A DNA stretch of 64,000 bases from Pseudomonadota bacterium (GTDB lineage: Bacteria; Pseudomonadota; Gammaproteobacteria; Burkholderiales; Ferrovaceae). The position numbers and the translations under genes were made by a program. Within the stretch, counting starts at the first letter, position 1. Every line of letters begins with the position of its first letter. This document shows, in pieces, positions 38,056 to 47,679 of this stretch. The stretch spans positions 1 through 64,000 of the forward strand of contig JAGWIJ010000001.1 of NCBI GenBank assembly GCA_028873535.1, in the 5' to 3' direction. The notes under the pieces are model-generated. The model was not told the origin of the DNA and ran no database searches. It was given only the letters and a program-made list of their open reading frames with translations.

Positions 38056-38418
38056 TCAGCCGATCAGCTTCTGCACCACCGCGACCAGCTTGACCGGATC
38101 GAAGGGCTTGACCAGCCAGCCAGTCGCGCCGGCCGCCTTGCCCTGCGCCTTCATCGCATCGCTGGTCTCGGTGGTCAGCACCAGGATCGGCGTGCTGCGA
38201 TGCTGAACCAGGCCGCGGATGTTCTTGATCATGGTCATGCCATCCATCTGGGGCATGTTCTGGTCGGTCAGCACCAGCTGGACCTGCGAGCCCTTGGCCT
38301 TGGCCAGGCCTTCGACGCCATTGGCGGCCTCGATGACGGCGTAGCCGGCATCTTTCAGCGTGTGCGTCACCAACTGGCGGATCGACGGGGAATCATCAAC
38401 AGCAAGAATGGTTTTCAT
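38056..38418 (-). CDS. cheY: CheY-like single-domain response regulator
   Basis: ILAVDDSPSIRQLV, LVLTDQNMPQMDGMTMI, VKPFDPVKL. Confidence 0.94.
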   Translation of the reverse strand: MKTILAVDDSPSIRQLVTHTLKDAGYAVIEAANGVEGLAKAKGSQVQLVLTDQNMPQMDGMTMIKNIRGLVQHRSTPILVLTTETSDAMKAQGKAAGATGWLVKPFDPVKLVAVVQKLIG

Positions 38419-38440
38419 GGCTTGAGCGCTTCACTCGGTT

Positions 38441-40654
38441 TCAATTCAGGGAAAACAAGGACACTGCGTCCACCAGGGCACTCGCCTGTTCTTCAAGGCT
38501 TTGTGCGGCTGCGGTGGCCTCTTCGACCAGCGCGGCGTTCTTTTGCGTGGTGTCGTCTATTTCACTAACGGCAGTTGCCAGCTTTTCCACACCCAGACTC
38601 TGTTCACCGGAAGCCGTTGCGATTTCCGAAACGTATCCCGTCACCGAGCGGAAGCTGTCCACCACTTTGCGGATCGTGTCACCGGTGTCATTCACCAGGG
38701 TAGCGCCGTGATCGACGTGTTCCCCCGAACTGCTGATCAGCGCTTTGATTTCGCGCGCCGCTTCGGCGCTGCGTTGGGCGAGGTTGCGCACCTCGGCGGC
38801 CACCACGCTGAAGCCGCGCCCTTCCTCGCCGGCCCGCGCGGCTTCGACTGCTGCATTGAGCGCCAGGATGTTGGTCTGGAAGGCAATCGAATCGATCACC
38901 CCGACGATTTCACCGATCCTGCGGCTGGACTCCTGGATGGCGCCCATGCTGCGCACCAGTTCGTTCATCTGCTTGCCACCCTGCTCGGTGGTCTGTGCCG
39001 ACTGGCGCGCCAGTTCATTAGCCTGGTTCGCGTTGCTGGCGTTGCGGCGGGTGCTCGAATTGATTTCCTCGATGGCGCTGGCCATACCCTCGATGCCGCT
39101 GGCCTGGCGCTCGGTACGCAGTGAAAGGTCGTTGTTGCCTGACGCGATTTCGCGTGCAGCAATGTGGATCACGTGCGCCGCACCCTGGATCTGCCCGACC
39201 ACCTCGCGCAAGCGCTGCACGGTGGAGTTGGCGTCGTCGCGCAAGGTTGCCAGCGTGCCCTGGTAATCCCCCTGCATGGCCACATTGAGATCGCCACGTG
39301 CCACCGCACCCAGCACGCGCCCCAGCTCGCTCATGCCCGAAGCGGTGTTCTGCATCAGGCCGTTCAGCATGTTGACGAGATCAAGGTAGAAGCCCTGCTT
39401 GCCGTCGGCATCCAGCCGCTTTTCATAGTTGCCGCTGGCTGCCGCCGCGATCAGGTCCTTGAGTTCCTGCTCGACCCGGAGTTGCTCGGTGCGATCCACC
39501 CATTCGCCAACCGTGCCGATCTTGCGACCGTCGGCATCCAGGATGGGATTGGTCACCACGTCGAAGGTGCGCCCGCCGATGTCCATGCGCGTCGATACCG
39601 CGCTGTTGAGGTTGCGCAAACGTACCAGTGCAGCCTGCGGGTCGGCGTAGAAGATCCCGATCGAGCGACCGATCACGGTATCGACGCTGAAATCGGGGAT
39701 GGTCTGCCGCAATCGTGGCGTGACCTCGTGCAGGGTCGCGCGCAGCGCCTGGTTGATGTAGATGATGGTGCCTTCATTGTCGACGATGCGCACATTGGTG
39801 CGCGCGCAGTCGAGTGCGCTCAGGATGCGCTGGTTGCCGAGCAGCACCGCGTGCTCCGCGTCGTGCCGCTCGCGCAGGTTCTGGCACATGCGGCCCAGCG
39901 CCTGCAGCATGCGTGCCGGTTCATCGTTCCCGTCGGCATGCATGTTGCGGCTGAGATCCCCTGCTGCCACGGCATCGGCGAATTCCGCCGCCTGGCGCAG
40001 GCGCGTCGTGATCTGTGCCGCCAGCACCCAGCCCAGACCGATCAGCAGGCCACTGATGCCGATCAGCCACGGCGCCAGGTGGCGCACGTCGGCCCAGAAT
40101 GCCGCATCGACGTCGTCGACGTAGACGCCCGAACCGACGATCCAGCCCCAGGACGCCAGGCCCTTGACGTAGGAGATCTTGGGCACCGGAGCCTCGGAGC
40201 CGGGGCGCGGCCAGACGTAGCGGATGTAGCCGCTGCCATTCCGGCGCACCATGTCGGCGATTTCGACAAACAGGGCCTTGCCTTCCGGTGTGCGCATGGC
40301 CGCCAGGTTCTGCCCGTTGAGTTCGGGCTTGGTGGGATGCACCACCATGCGCGGCTCGGCATCGTTGATCCAGAAATATTCCTTGGCGCCGTAGCGCGCC
40401 GCATTCACGGCGGCGATGGCACGCGTGCGTGCCTCCTGCTCGCTGATGGCGCCGGAGGCAGCCTGGCGCTGATAAAGATCGAGCGTTGACCACATCGACT
40501 CGACGGCGGCGGCAACGGCGTTCTTGCGTTCCTCCAGCAGGCGCTCGCGCTTGCCCTCCAGCATCAGCAGGCTGACTGCCAGCACCGCCAGGACACACGA
40601 CGCAATCAGGAGGGAGAGTTTCGCGCGCAGGCTGACGCGATTCAGGAGAGACAT
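38441..40654 (-). CDS. Methyl-accepting chemotaxis protein with single-Cache-type periplasmic domain and PAS
   Basis: EYFWINDAEPRMVVHPTKPELNGQNL...[80 protein letters not shown]. Confidence 0.94.
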   Translation of the reverse strand: MSLLNRVSLRAKLSLLIASCVLAVLAVSLLMLEGKRERLLEERKNAVAAAVESMWSTLDLYQRQAASGAISEQEARTRAIAAVNAARYGAKEYFWINDAEPRMVVHPTKPELNGQNLAAMRTPEGKALFVEIADMVRRNGSGYIRYVWPRPGSEAPVPKISYVKGLASWGWIVGSGVYVDDVDAAFWADVRHLAPWLIGISGLLIGLGWVLAAQITTRLRQAAEFADAVAAGDLSRNMHADGNDEPARMLQALGRMCQNLRERHDAEHAVLLGNQRILSALDCARTNVRIVDNEGTIIYINQALRATLHEVTPRLRQTIPDFSVDTVIGRSIGIFYADPQAALVRLRNLNSAVSTRMDIGGRTFDVVTNPILDADGRKIGTVGEWVDRTEQLRVEQELKDLIAAAASGNYEKRLDADGKQGFYLDLVNMLNGLMQNTASGMSELGRVLGAVARGDLNVAMQGDYQGTLATLRDDANSTVQRLREVVGQIQGAAHVIHIAAREIASGNNDLSLRTERQASGIEGMASAIEEINSSTRRNASNANQANELARQSAQTTEQGGKQMNELVRSMGAIQESSRRIGEIVGVIDSIAFQTNILALNAAVEAARAGEEGRGFSVVAAEVRNLAQRSAEAAREIKALISSSGEHVDHGATLVNDTGDTIRKVVDSFRSVTGYVSEIATASGEQSLGVEKLATAVSEIDDTTQKNAALVEEATAAAQSLEEQASALVDAVSLFSLN

Positions 40655-40750
40655 TGAGCGGCTCCAGTGGCAGGGAGTAAAGACGGTGGCCATGGGATCT
40701 ACGGCACGGTGGCGCGAATCTTCAACAAATATCAGTCCTGCCTGCGCGCA

Positions 40751-40780
40751 AAAAAAAACCACGGACCGAAGTCCGTGGTT
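40751..40780 (-). terminator. Rho-independent terminator with C(UUCG)G tetraloop for the upstream DUF5666 gene (minus strand)
   Basis: aaccacggac-cgaa-gtccgtggtt: 10-bp perfect stem, UUCG loop on minus strand, T-tract (A8 on plus). Confidence 0.82.
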
Positions 40781-40837
40781 CATTGGCCTGTCAGGCCCCC
40801 GCCGCCAGAGGCGGCGGGGGACTCAGTCCGAAGGCGC

Positions 40838-42538
40838 TCAGTCGCCGTGCATGGGGTTGTTGCCGAAATCCTTGATCGTGCTGGCGCTCACCCCGGTCAC
40901 GCTGCTGCCGGTGAGCGTCTCGCTGCCAGTCACAAGCACGAAGTCCCCGACTGCGATCGACGCCGCAGTGCCGGCCATGCCGGTGACCGTGGTGCCGCTG
41001 CCGACCGCGACGGTGAGGCCGTCGACCTGCAGGCTGCTGCCGGTGCCCAAAGCGCCGGTGACCACCCCGCCCAGGCGGACGTTGCTGGTGGGCGCGACCA
41101 CCTCAAGGGCCACCGCATGGAAGGTTGCCGGGGTGGTGCTGGTGTCCTGATAACCCACCACCACCACACTCGGGCCGCTCAGACCATTGAGGTAGCTGCC
41201 CGCCGTCATCACGTTGAAGGGATTGCTGCCGGACATCATGCTCATCGATGCCGTGCGATCGATGAAGCGCGTGTGTGCATCCAGCACCACATGAGTCCCC
41301 AGGATGGACAGGTCATACGGCGCGGCGCTGCCGGTCACGGCCCCGCTGACCAGGGTGTCCTGGATCAGGAAGGGAGTGCCCTGCTGCGCGTGGCTTTCCT
41401 CGGTGCTGATCGAGGTGGCCGTGATGCTGAGATCGCTGTTGACCGTGCCCAGCACTTCCACGCGGTCGCCCGCCGCCGGCAACGTCAGGCCGCTGCCAAC
41501 CTGGATGGTGACGCCATCCAGGGTGAAGGTTGCCGGCGTCGCGGTGCTGACCACATTGGCGGCCAGTCCCTCGAGTTCAACGGTAGAACCACTGGTCAGG
41601 GTGGCGGCATGGCGCGCCATCATGACGTCGGGCTTGAAAGCCACGTTGATGGCAGCGGGACCGCACGTGATGGTCGGCATGGCCGAGCCACGCGCGGCGA
41701 TCAGGGCGCCAGCGCTGAAGGCGCAGCTGCCCGCCGCAGTGCAGGCAACGGAAGGGTCAAGGCTCAGGCCCCCCATCATGAAGCTTGCCGGCGGCGTGCC
41801 CATGCCCACGGCCGTGACACTGCCTTCAGCCTTGAACACCGGCGTGGCCCCGGCGTCCAGGAAGCGCACCAGCGTGGCCTGGATGGTCGAGGCGCCGCTG
41901 CTGCTGGTGCTGAGCAGGCCGAACACCTGCGCATAGCGGCCGGGCGTGAAGGTGCTGCCGCCGCCCTGGTTCTGGAAGCCGCTGCCCGAAACCGCACACG
42001 ACTGGTCGGTCGCCAGCAGTTGGCTCTGGGCCGTGATGGCCGTGCACGTGCTGGCGCTGACACAGGCACGGTCATCGCGGAACACCGTGCTGCTGGAGAG
42101 GGCAACCGTCTGCCCCATGATCTGCAGGGTGCCGGCGCTCGTGTTCGAAGCGTCGATGTAACCGCGCGCCAGCGGATGGATATGGATTTCGCCGGCATGC
42201 GGAGCAGCCGAACTGCTGTCGTCAGCGGCTTTCACGTCCACGGTCATGCCGACTGTCAGACCGTTGCTGCTGGCGTTGGTGTTGCTGAGGGTGGCCGTGC
42301 TGCTGTTGCTGACGTCGTCATCGAACACCTTGGCCGATGCCGTGCTGAACTCGTGCCCGTTCACGAACACGCTGCCAAACGCGGTCAGCGTGCCCGAGGA
42401 CGTGGATCGGGCTGCGGCGGCCGTGGCGGCCGGCGCGCTGCTGGTGGCGGAACTGCCGCTGCCGGAACCGCCGCCACAGGCGGCTAGCACCAGCGCAGTC
42501 GTCATACAGATCACTGCATGGTTAGTGGTCAATCGCAT
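40838..42538 (-). CDS. DUF5666 domain lipoprotein
   Basis: Lipobox TTALVLAACGGG; FGSVFVNGHEFSTASAKV and repeated DGVTIQVGSGLTLPAAGDRVEVLG-type units. Confidence 0.78.
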   Translation of the reverse strand: MRLTTNHAVICMTTALVLAACGGGSGSGSSATSSAPAATAAAARSTSSGTLTAFGSVFVNGHEFSTASAKVFDDDVSNSSTATLSNTNASSNGLTVGMTVDVKAADDSSSAAPHAGEIHIHPLARGYIDASNTSAGTLQIMGQTVALSSSTVFRDDRACVSASTCTAITAQSQLLATDQSCAVSGSGFQNQGGGSTFTPGRYAQVFGLLSTSSSGASTIQATLVRFLDAGATPVFKAEGSVTAVGMGTPPASFMMGGLSLDPSVACTAAGSCAFSAGALIAARGSAMPTITCGPAAINVAFKPDVMMARHAATLTSGSTVELEGLAANVVSTATPATFTLDGVTIQVGSGLTLPAAGDRVEVLGTVNSDLSITATSISTEESHAQQGTPFLIQDTLVSGAVTGSAAPYDLSILGTHVVLDAHTRFIDRTASMSMMSGSNPFNVMTAGSYLNGLSGPSVVVVGYQDTSTTPATFHAVALEVVAPTSNVRLGGVVTGALGTGSSLQVDGLTVAVGSGTTVTGMAGTAASIAVGDFVLVTGSETLTGSSVTGVSASTIKDFGNNPMHGD

Positions 42539-42789
42539 GAGTTCTCTCCTCAAGCCGTGGGCCTTGTTGATTCGGCGTACGAAGCCGCGGACATGCGCGG
42601 CATCGCATCGTGCCGGATTGTAAACACGAAACCCGGTGCGAGGGATAGTTTCCCACGCCATTTACATCAATTTTCACCTTCCAGAAACTGGCACTGAATC
42701 CATTTATCACTCATAATTCATGCATCAACAGGGCATTTCTCCTGTTTCACTTAATATATTGAGCCGCGCCGAACGGTTCGGGACAAACC

Positions 42790-43176
42790 ATGAAAAAGAT
42801 GCTGGATGGCCTCTATGTCGTGCTTGGTACCCTGTTCATGTTCGGCCTGCCATCGGCAGCCCTGGCACTGTCCGCCTGGTTTGGAGATGGCGTGATCGCC
42901 ATGCTGCACACCAGTTCCTCGGCGATGCACTCCATCACTTTCCAGCTCGAAGCCATGGCCATCGTGTTCGGAACCAGCGCCGGCGGACTCGCCGCAGCCC
43001 TGGCACTCTTCACTGCCCTGTGGCTGGGTGCACGCACTGTCAAGCATATGGCCGAACGCATGGCGGAGGCGCCGGCGCCGCGCGTCAGCGCCGCCACGCG
43101 CACGCCGGAAGCGGCAACGGTCGGCCGCATCGACCATTCCGGCACCCACCAGCGGCGCCGTCAGCGCGCCGCCTGA
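42790..43176 (+). CDS. Small hypothetical membrane protein
   Basis: Two predicted TM segments (LYVVLGTLFMFGLPSAALALSAWFG; GGLAAALALFTALWLGA). Confidence 0.6.
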   Translation: MKKMLDGLYVVLGTLFMFGLPSAALALSAWFGDGVIAMLHTSSSAMHSITFQLEAMAIVFGTSAGGLAAALALFTALWLGARTVKHMAERMAEAPAPRVSAATRTPEAATVGRIDHSGTHQRRRQRAA

Positions 43177-43192
43177 ACGCCCTCCCCTCGAC

Positions 43193-43858
43193 TCAGCCGC
43201 CGGCGCTGTAGCGCCGCGGCACGGCCAGGGTCGCGGCCGAGATCTGCTCCTCGCTGAGTTCCGGCGATGCGATCGAGAGCCCCAGATCGTGCACCACTCC
43301 GTCCGCCAGCCCGTAGCACCAGGCATGCACGGTCACCGACTGGCCCCGGGCCCAGGCATCCTGAAGCACCGTGGTGCGCGTCGTGTTCATCACCTGTTCC
43401 AGCACGTTGAGTTCGCACAGTGCATCGAGGCGCGTCTCAGGCGGCAGGCTCTCCAGCAGCCCGGCATGCTTGTACTTGACATCCTGCACGTGCCTCAGCC
43501 AGTTGTCGCTGAGACCCAGGCGGCGATCCACCAGCACGCAATGGACGCCGCCGCAGCCGTAGTGCCCGACCACCATGATGTGGCGCACCTGCAGCACATC
43601 GACCGCGAACTGCATCACCGACAGGGCATTCAGGTCGCTATGGTTGATGACGTTGGCCACGTTGCGATGCACGAACAGCTCGCCTGGCAGCAGCCCCACG
43701 ATTTCATTGGCCGGAACCCGGCTGTCCGAACAGCCGATCCACAGGTATTCGGGCGCCTGCTGGCGCGACAGGGTGGGAAAAAATTCCGGATCGCTGCGTC
43801 GGATATCATCCGACCAGCGGCGGTTGTTCTCGAACAGATGCTGGAGATCAGCGCTCAT
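43193..43858 (-). CDS. can: Beta-class carbonic anhydrase
   Basis: YLWIGCSDSRVPANEI, GELFVHRNVANVI, HIMVVGHYGCGGV. Confidence 0.94.
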   Translation of the reverse strand: MSADLQHLFENNRRWSDDIRRSDPEFFPTLSRQQAPEYLWIGCSDSRVPANEIVGLLPGELFVHRNVANVINHSDLNALSVMQFAVDVLQVRHIMVVGHYGCGGVHCVLVDRRLGLSDNWLRHVQDVKYKHAGLLESLPPETRLDALCELNVLEQVMNTTRTTVLQDAWARGQSVTVHAWCYGLADGVVHDLGLSIASPELSEEQISAATLAVPRRYSAGG

Positions 43859-43945
43859 GGGTGTCGTTGATGTCGTCAAAGGAGAAACGCGAAGCTACCC
43901 GGACTTGCGTTTCGAGTCCATCGCCCGCACTCTGCGCTGTCCCCG

Positions 43946-45394
43946 ATGACCGACGCTCCCCGGATGGCCAACCGCGAACAGATCGCAAACTTTGCGCGCC
44001 GACTGAAGAGCAGCCGCGACAGCCTGATGCGCATATCCCCGAGTTACCTCGCAGCCGTCATCCTGCCACCGTTGGCCGTGGCTGCGCTGGTGCTCTTTCT
44101 CACCTTCCACTTCCTGCGGCCACTGCCGCCACGCGACATGTCGATCGCGGTTGGCAATCTGCGCGGCAGCTACGCGCGCTACGGCGCGCGCTACCAGGCG
44201 GCATTCAAGCGCGCCGGCATCCGGCTGCATCTGGTGCCCACCGAGGGCGCCAGCGATGCGCTCCAGCTGCTGCATACGCCAGGCTCGGGTGTCGATGCCG
44301 CCATCCTGCAGGACGGGATTGCCGACGGACAGACCGAAGGCCTGGCATCCCTGGGAGCCATCGGCTATGAACCGATCTGGGTGTTCTACCAGTCACACCA
44401 GGACTGGACCCGACTGTCGGACCTGGCGGGGCGCCGCATCAATATCGGCCCCTGGGGCGCCGGCACCCAGCCTTTCGCGATCGAACTGCTGCGCGAAGGC
44501 GGCCTGGACTACAACGTCGAAGCCTTCGATCCGCCCGGCCACAACGTCCACCTCGCCATGCTCTCCACCCTCGACGCCCTGGACGAACTCAAGGCGCATC
44601 GCATCGACGCGCTGGTGACGCTTGGCGAGCCCGATTCACCCGCGATCCAGGCGCTCTTCCACATGCCAGGCATCAAGGTCATGCCTCTGCTGCAGGCAGA
44701 TGCCATCGCGCGCCACCGGCCGTTCCTGCACGCCATCCGCATTCCGCGTGGCGGCATCGACCTGCACACGGCACTGCCCGCGCAGGACCTGCCGACGCTG
44801 GCAACCACTTCGGTGGTGTACGTGCGCGAGAATCTGCATCCGGCACTGGTGAGCCTGCTGACCAGCGCCATGGTCGAGACCCACCAGGAAGGCAACCTGC
44901 TGTCCGCCAAGCACGAGTTCCCGTCGGACATCGACGTCTCGACACCCGAGCATCCTGTCGCGGCGCGCTACCTGAAGAACGGCCCGTCTTTCCTGTCGCG
45001 CTACCTGCCATTCTGGCTGGCGACCTTGCTCGACCGCACGCTGGTCGTGCTGCTGCCGCTGTTCGCGCTGTTGCTGCCAGTCAGCCGGGTCATCCCGCAG
45101 GTCTATGCCTGGCGCATCCGCCGTCGCCTGGACCGCTGGTACGCGGAACTCAAGTTCCTGGACGACGAACTCGATCGCAACGACAGCGCCACTGACCGCG
45201 GCATGCTGCTCGACCGCATCGCCTGGATCGAGCAGCAACTCTCGCAGCTCAAGCTTCCGCTGTCCTTTGCCAATCAGCTCTATGTGCTCAAGGAACACCT
45301 GGACCTGGTGCGCCGGCGCATTCTGCGCGTGCGCCGCAACGTGACCTCGACGCCCGCCGGGAACGCTAGCGAAGCTGGCGTGCTGGCCGACTGA
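43946..45394 (+). CDS. TAXI family TRAP-type solute-binding protein, membrane anchored
   Basis: N-term TM; GARYQAAFKRAGIRLHLVPTEGASDALQLL; IGPWGAGTQPFAIELL; C-term TM LLDRTLVVLLPLFALLLPVSRVIPQ. Confidence 0.82.
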   Translation: MTDAPRMANREQIANFARRLKSSRDSLMRISPSYLAAVILPPLAVAALVLFLTFHFLRPLPPRDMSIAVGNLRGSYARYGARYQAAFKRAGIRLHLVPTEGASDALQLLHTPGSGVDAAILQDGIADGQTEGLASLGAIGYEPIWVFYQSHQDWTRLSDLAGRRINIGPWGAGTQPFAIELLREGGLDYNVEAFDPPGHNVHLAMLSTLDALDELKAHRIDALVTLGEPDSPAIQALFHMPGIKVMPLLQADAIARHRPFLHAIRIPRGGIDLHTALPAQDLPTLATTSVVYVRENLHPALVSLLTSAMVETHQEGNLLSAKHEFPSDIDVSTPEHPVAARYLKNGPSFLSRYLPFWLATLLDRTLVVLLPLFALLLPVSRVIPQVYAWRIRRRLDRWYAELKFLDDELDRNDSATDRGMLLDRIAWIEQQLSQLKLPLSFANQLYVLKEHLDLVRRRILRVRRNVTSTPAGNASEAGVLAD

Positions 45395-45412
45395 GCCCGG
45401 CCATGGCGCGCT

Positions 45413-45607
45413 TCACGCCTCCGGCGGCAGCTCGCGCCAGCGGCGCATGGCCACGCGCATCAGCTCAAGCTGACGCCTGAAGCGCGGACAGGCACCGCAC
45501 ACCAGCAGGTGCCCCCACAGCAGCACGCGTTCGGCGCGGCCCAGCGCGCGGTCCTCGCCGGCCACCATCACGGCGACCGCCTCTTTGCAGCTCAGTCTGA
45601 ATGTCAT
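45413..45607 (-). CDS. Zinc-finger (zf-HC2) anti-sigma factor-like protein
   Basis: LSCKEAVAVMVAGEDRALGRAERVLLWGHLLVCGACPRFRRQLELMRVAMR. Confidence 0.8.
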   Translation of the reverse strand: MTFRLSCKEAVAVMVAGEDRALGRAERVLLWGHLLVCGACPRFRRQLELMRVAMRRWRELPPEA

Positions 45608-46167
45608 GGCATGGCGTGGTTGAACCACTTGATCTCAAGGCAGGCCCGCAAACGCAGACGGGCCCGGTGCAGCAATACCCACAAGTTGGTCGTGGTGATG
45701 GCCAGCTCCTTACAGATTTCATCGCTGTCCAGTTCCAGCCACTCGCGCATCAGGAAAACGCGTCCCATCTGTGTCGGCAGGTCCTCGACACAGGCCTCCA
45801 TGACCTTGAGGAACTGTCCCTCGCGCGCCGCGGCCTCCGGATCGCCCCAGTCGGCCGGCGGATGGGCAAAATGACCGTCGGGAAGGAATTCGATCAGTTC
45901 CTCGTGATCCGCCTCGACCTCCCAGCTCAGCGGCTCTTCGCGTGCGCGCCGTCGCAGCTGGTCGATGATCTTGTGCTTGAGAATGCCCACCAGCCAGGTC
46001 GACAGCTGCGAGCGCCCGGCAAACGACTGCGGACGCTCCAGTGCGGCGAGCACGGTTTCGGACACCGCATCCTCGGCCCAGGCATCATTGCGCAGCTGCA
46101 GGCGCGCAAAGCGCAGCAGCATGGCACGCTGAGCCTCCAGCTGGCGCGCCAGTCCCACATCGGTCAT
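45604..46167 (-). CDS. ECF-type RNA polymerase sigma factor
   Basis: AEDAVSETVLAALE, STWLVGILKHKIIDQLRRR, LPTQMGRVFLMREWLELDSDEICKELAITTTNLWVLLHRARLRLRACLE; ATGA-type overlap with anti-sigma gene. Confidence 0.92.
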   Translation of the reverse strand: MTDVGLARQLEAQRAMLLRFARLQLRNDAWAEDAVSETVLAALERPQSFAGRSQLSTWLVGILKHKIIDQLRRRAREEPLSWEVEADHEELIEFLPDGHFAHPPADWGDPEAAAREGQFLKVMEACVEDLPTQMGRVFLMREWLELDSDEICKELAITTTNLWVLLHRARLRLRACLEIKWFNHAMP

Positions 46168-46263
46168 GCCTCGTCTCCAGAGGGCGGCGTCCGCTGCGTC
46201 TTCCCCAGGCGGCGCCAAACCGGCAAAGTGTAAGCGATGCCCACCCTGCAACGACAGAGGCGC

Positions 46264-46857
46264 ATGAACATCACCGTGCAATTTCATCCGATCTGGCTGC
46301 GTATCAACCACTGGCTCAATGCCGTGGCCTTCCTGGTGCTGATGAGCAGCGGCTGGCGCATCTACGACGCCTCGCCCTTTCTCGGGTTCCGCATCCCTTC
46401 CAGCCTGACCCTGGGCGGCTGGCTCGGCGGGGCGCTGCTGTGGCACTTTGCGGCCATGTGGTTGCTCGCTGCCAATGGCCTGGCCTACCTGCTGAGCGGG
46501 ATTGTCAGCGGCCGGCTGCGGCAGCGCCTGTTGCCGATTGGCGTGACGGCCCTGCTGTCCGACCTGCGCGCCGCGCTGAGCGGCCAGTTGGCGCACGAGC
46601 GGCTCGACCACTACAACCAGGTGCAGCGCCTGGCGTATCTGGCGGTGATCCTGGACCTGCTCGTGCTGGTGCTGTCGGGACTGGTACTGTGGAAGTCCGT
46701 CCAGTTCCCGCTGCTGCGCACGCTGCTGGGCGGCTATGAACAGGCACGCCGCATCCACTTCCTGGCCATGGCCGGCGGCGGTCTCTTCCTGCTGCTCCAT
46801 CTGCTGATGACCGCGCTGCATCCGCGTACCCTGCTTGCCATGCTGCGCGGCCACTGA
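46264..46857 (+). CDS. Cytochrome b561-type membrane protein
   Basis: FHPIWLRINHWLNAVAFLVLMSSGWRIY, HFAAMWLLAANGLAYLL, RRIHFLAMAGGGLFLLLHLLMTALHP. Confidence 0.83.
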   Translation: MNITVQFHPIWLRINHWLNAVAFLVLMSSGWRIYDASPFLGFRIPSSLTLGGWLGGALLWHFAAMWLLAANGLAYLLSGIVSGRLRQRLLPIGVTALLSDLRAALSGQLAHERLDHYNQVQRLAYLAVILDLLVLVLSGLVLWKSVQFPLLRTLLGGYEQARRIHFLAMAGGGLFLLLHLLMTALHPRTLLAMLRGH

Positions 46858-46878
46858 TCACGTCCTGCCGGAGAAAAC

Positions 46879-47667
46879 ATGCGCACACCACCCACCGCCT
46901 CCCGCCTGGACCTCAGCCGCAGCGATCGTGCTGACCTGCTCGCCGAAGCGCGCCGGTTGCTGCCATCGCCGCTGCGCCGTCACCTGTTGGGCAGCTCGCT
47001 CAGCCTGGGCGGCCTGGCCATGCTCACCGGCTGCTCGCTGTCCGGCGGCGCCAGTGCCGAGACACTGCTGCGTGCCGTCTCGCGCCTCAACGACGACGCC
47101 CAGGCCTGGCTGTTCGATCCCTCGCGGCTGGCGCCGGTCTATCGCGAAGCCGACGTCGCGCGCCCCTTCCCTTACAACGCCTACTATGGCGTCGAGCAGA
47201 TCCGGCGCGTCGACGACCGCAACTGGCGCCTGGAACTCGGCGGGCTGATCGCGCACAAGGCCAGCTGGACCCTGGCTGGCCTTGCGGCCTTGCCGCAGGA
47301 CGAGCAGATCACCCGGCACATCTGCGTGGAAGGCTGGAGCGCCATCGGACGCTGGGGCGGGGTGCGCTTCAGCGACTTCCTCAAGCGCGTGGGCGCCGAC
47401 CTCGGCGCGCGCTATGTGGGCTTCCGCTGCTTCGACGACTACTACACCAGCATCGACATGGCCACCGCCCTGCATCCGCAGACACTGCTGGCGCTGAGCT
47501 TCGACGGACAGCCACTGCCGGCCGAGTTCGGCCATCCGGTCAAGCTGCGCATGCCGACCAAGCTCGGCTACAAGAACCCCAAGTACCTGGCGGAAATCTT
47601 CGTCAGCAATGTCTACCCTGGCGGATACTGGGAGGACCAGGGCTACAACTGGTTTGGCGGCAGTTGA
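46879..47667 (+). CDS. Molybdopterin-dependent oxidoreductase (sulfite oxidase/MsrP-like catalytic domain), Tat-lipoprotein-like
   Basis: RRHLLGSSLSLGGLAMLTGCS; ITRHICVEGWSAIGRWGGVRFSDFL; PVKLRMPTKLGYKNPKYLAEIFVSN. Confidence 0.87.
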   Translation: MRTPPTASRLDLSRSDRADLLAEARRLLPSPLRRHLLGSSLSLGGLAMLTGCSLSGGASAETLLRAVSRLNDDAQAWLFDPSRLAPVYREADVARPFPYNAYYGVEQIRRVDDRNWRLELGGLIAHKASWTLAGLAALPQDEQITRHICVEGWSAIGRWGGVRFSDFLKRVGADLGARYVGFRCFDDYYTSIDMATALHPQTLLALSFDGQPLPAEFGHPVKLRMPTKLGYKNPKYLAEIFVSNVYPGGYWEDQGYNWFGGS

Positions 47668-47679
47668 AGCCCTGCTGCA

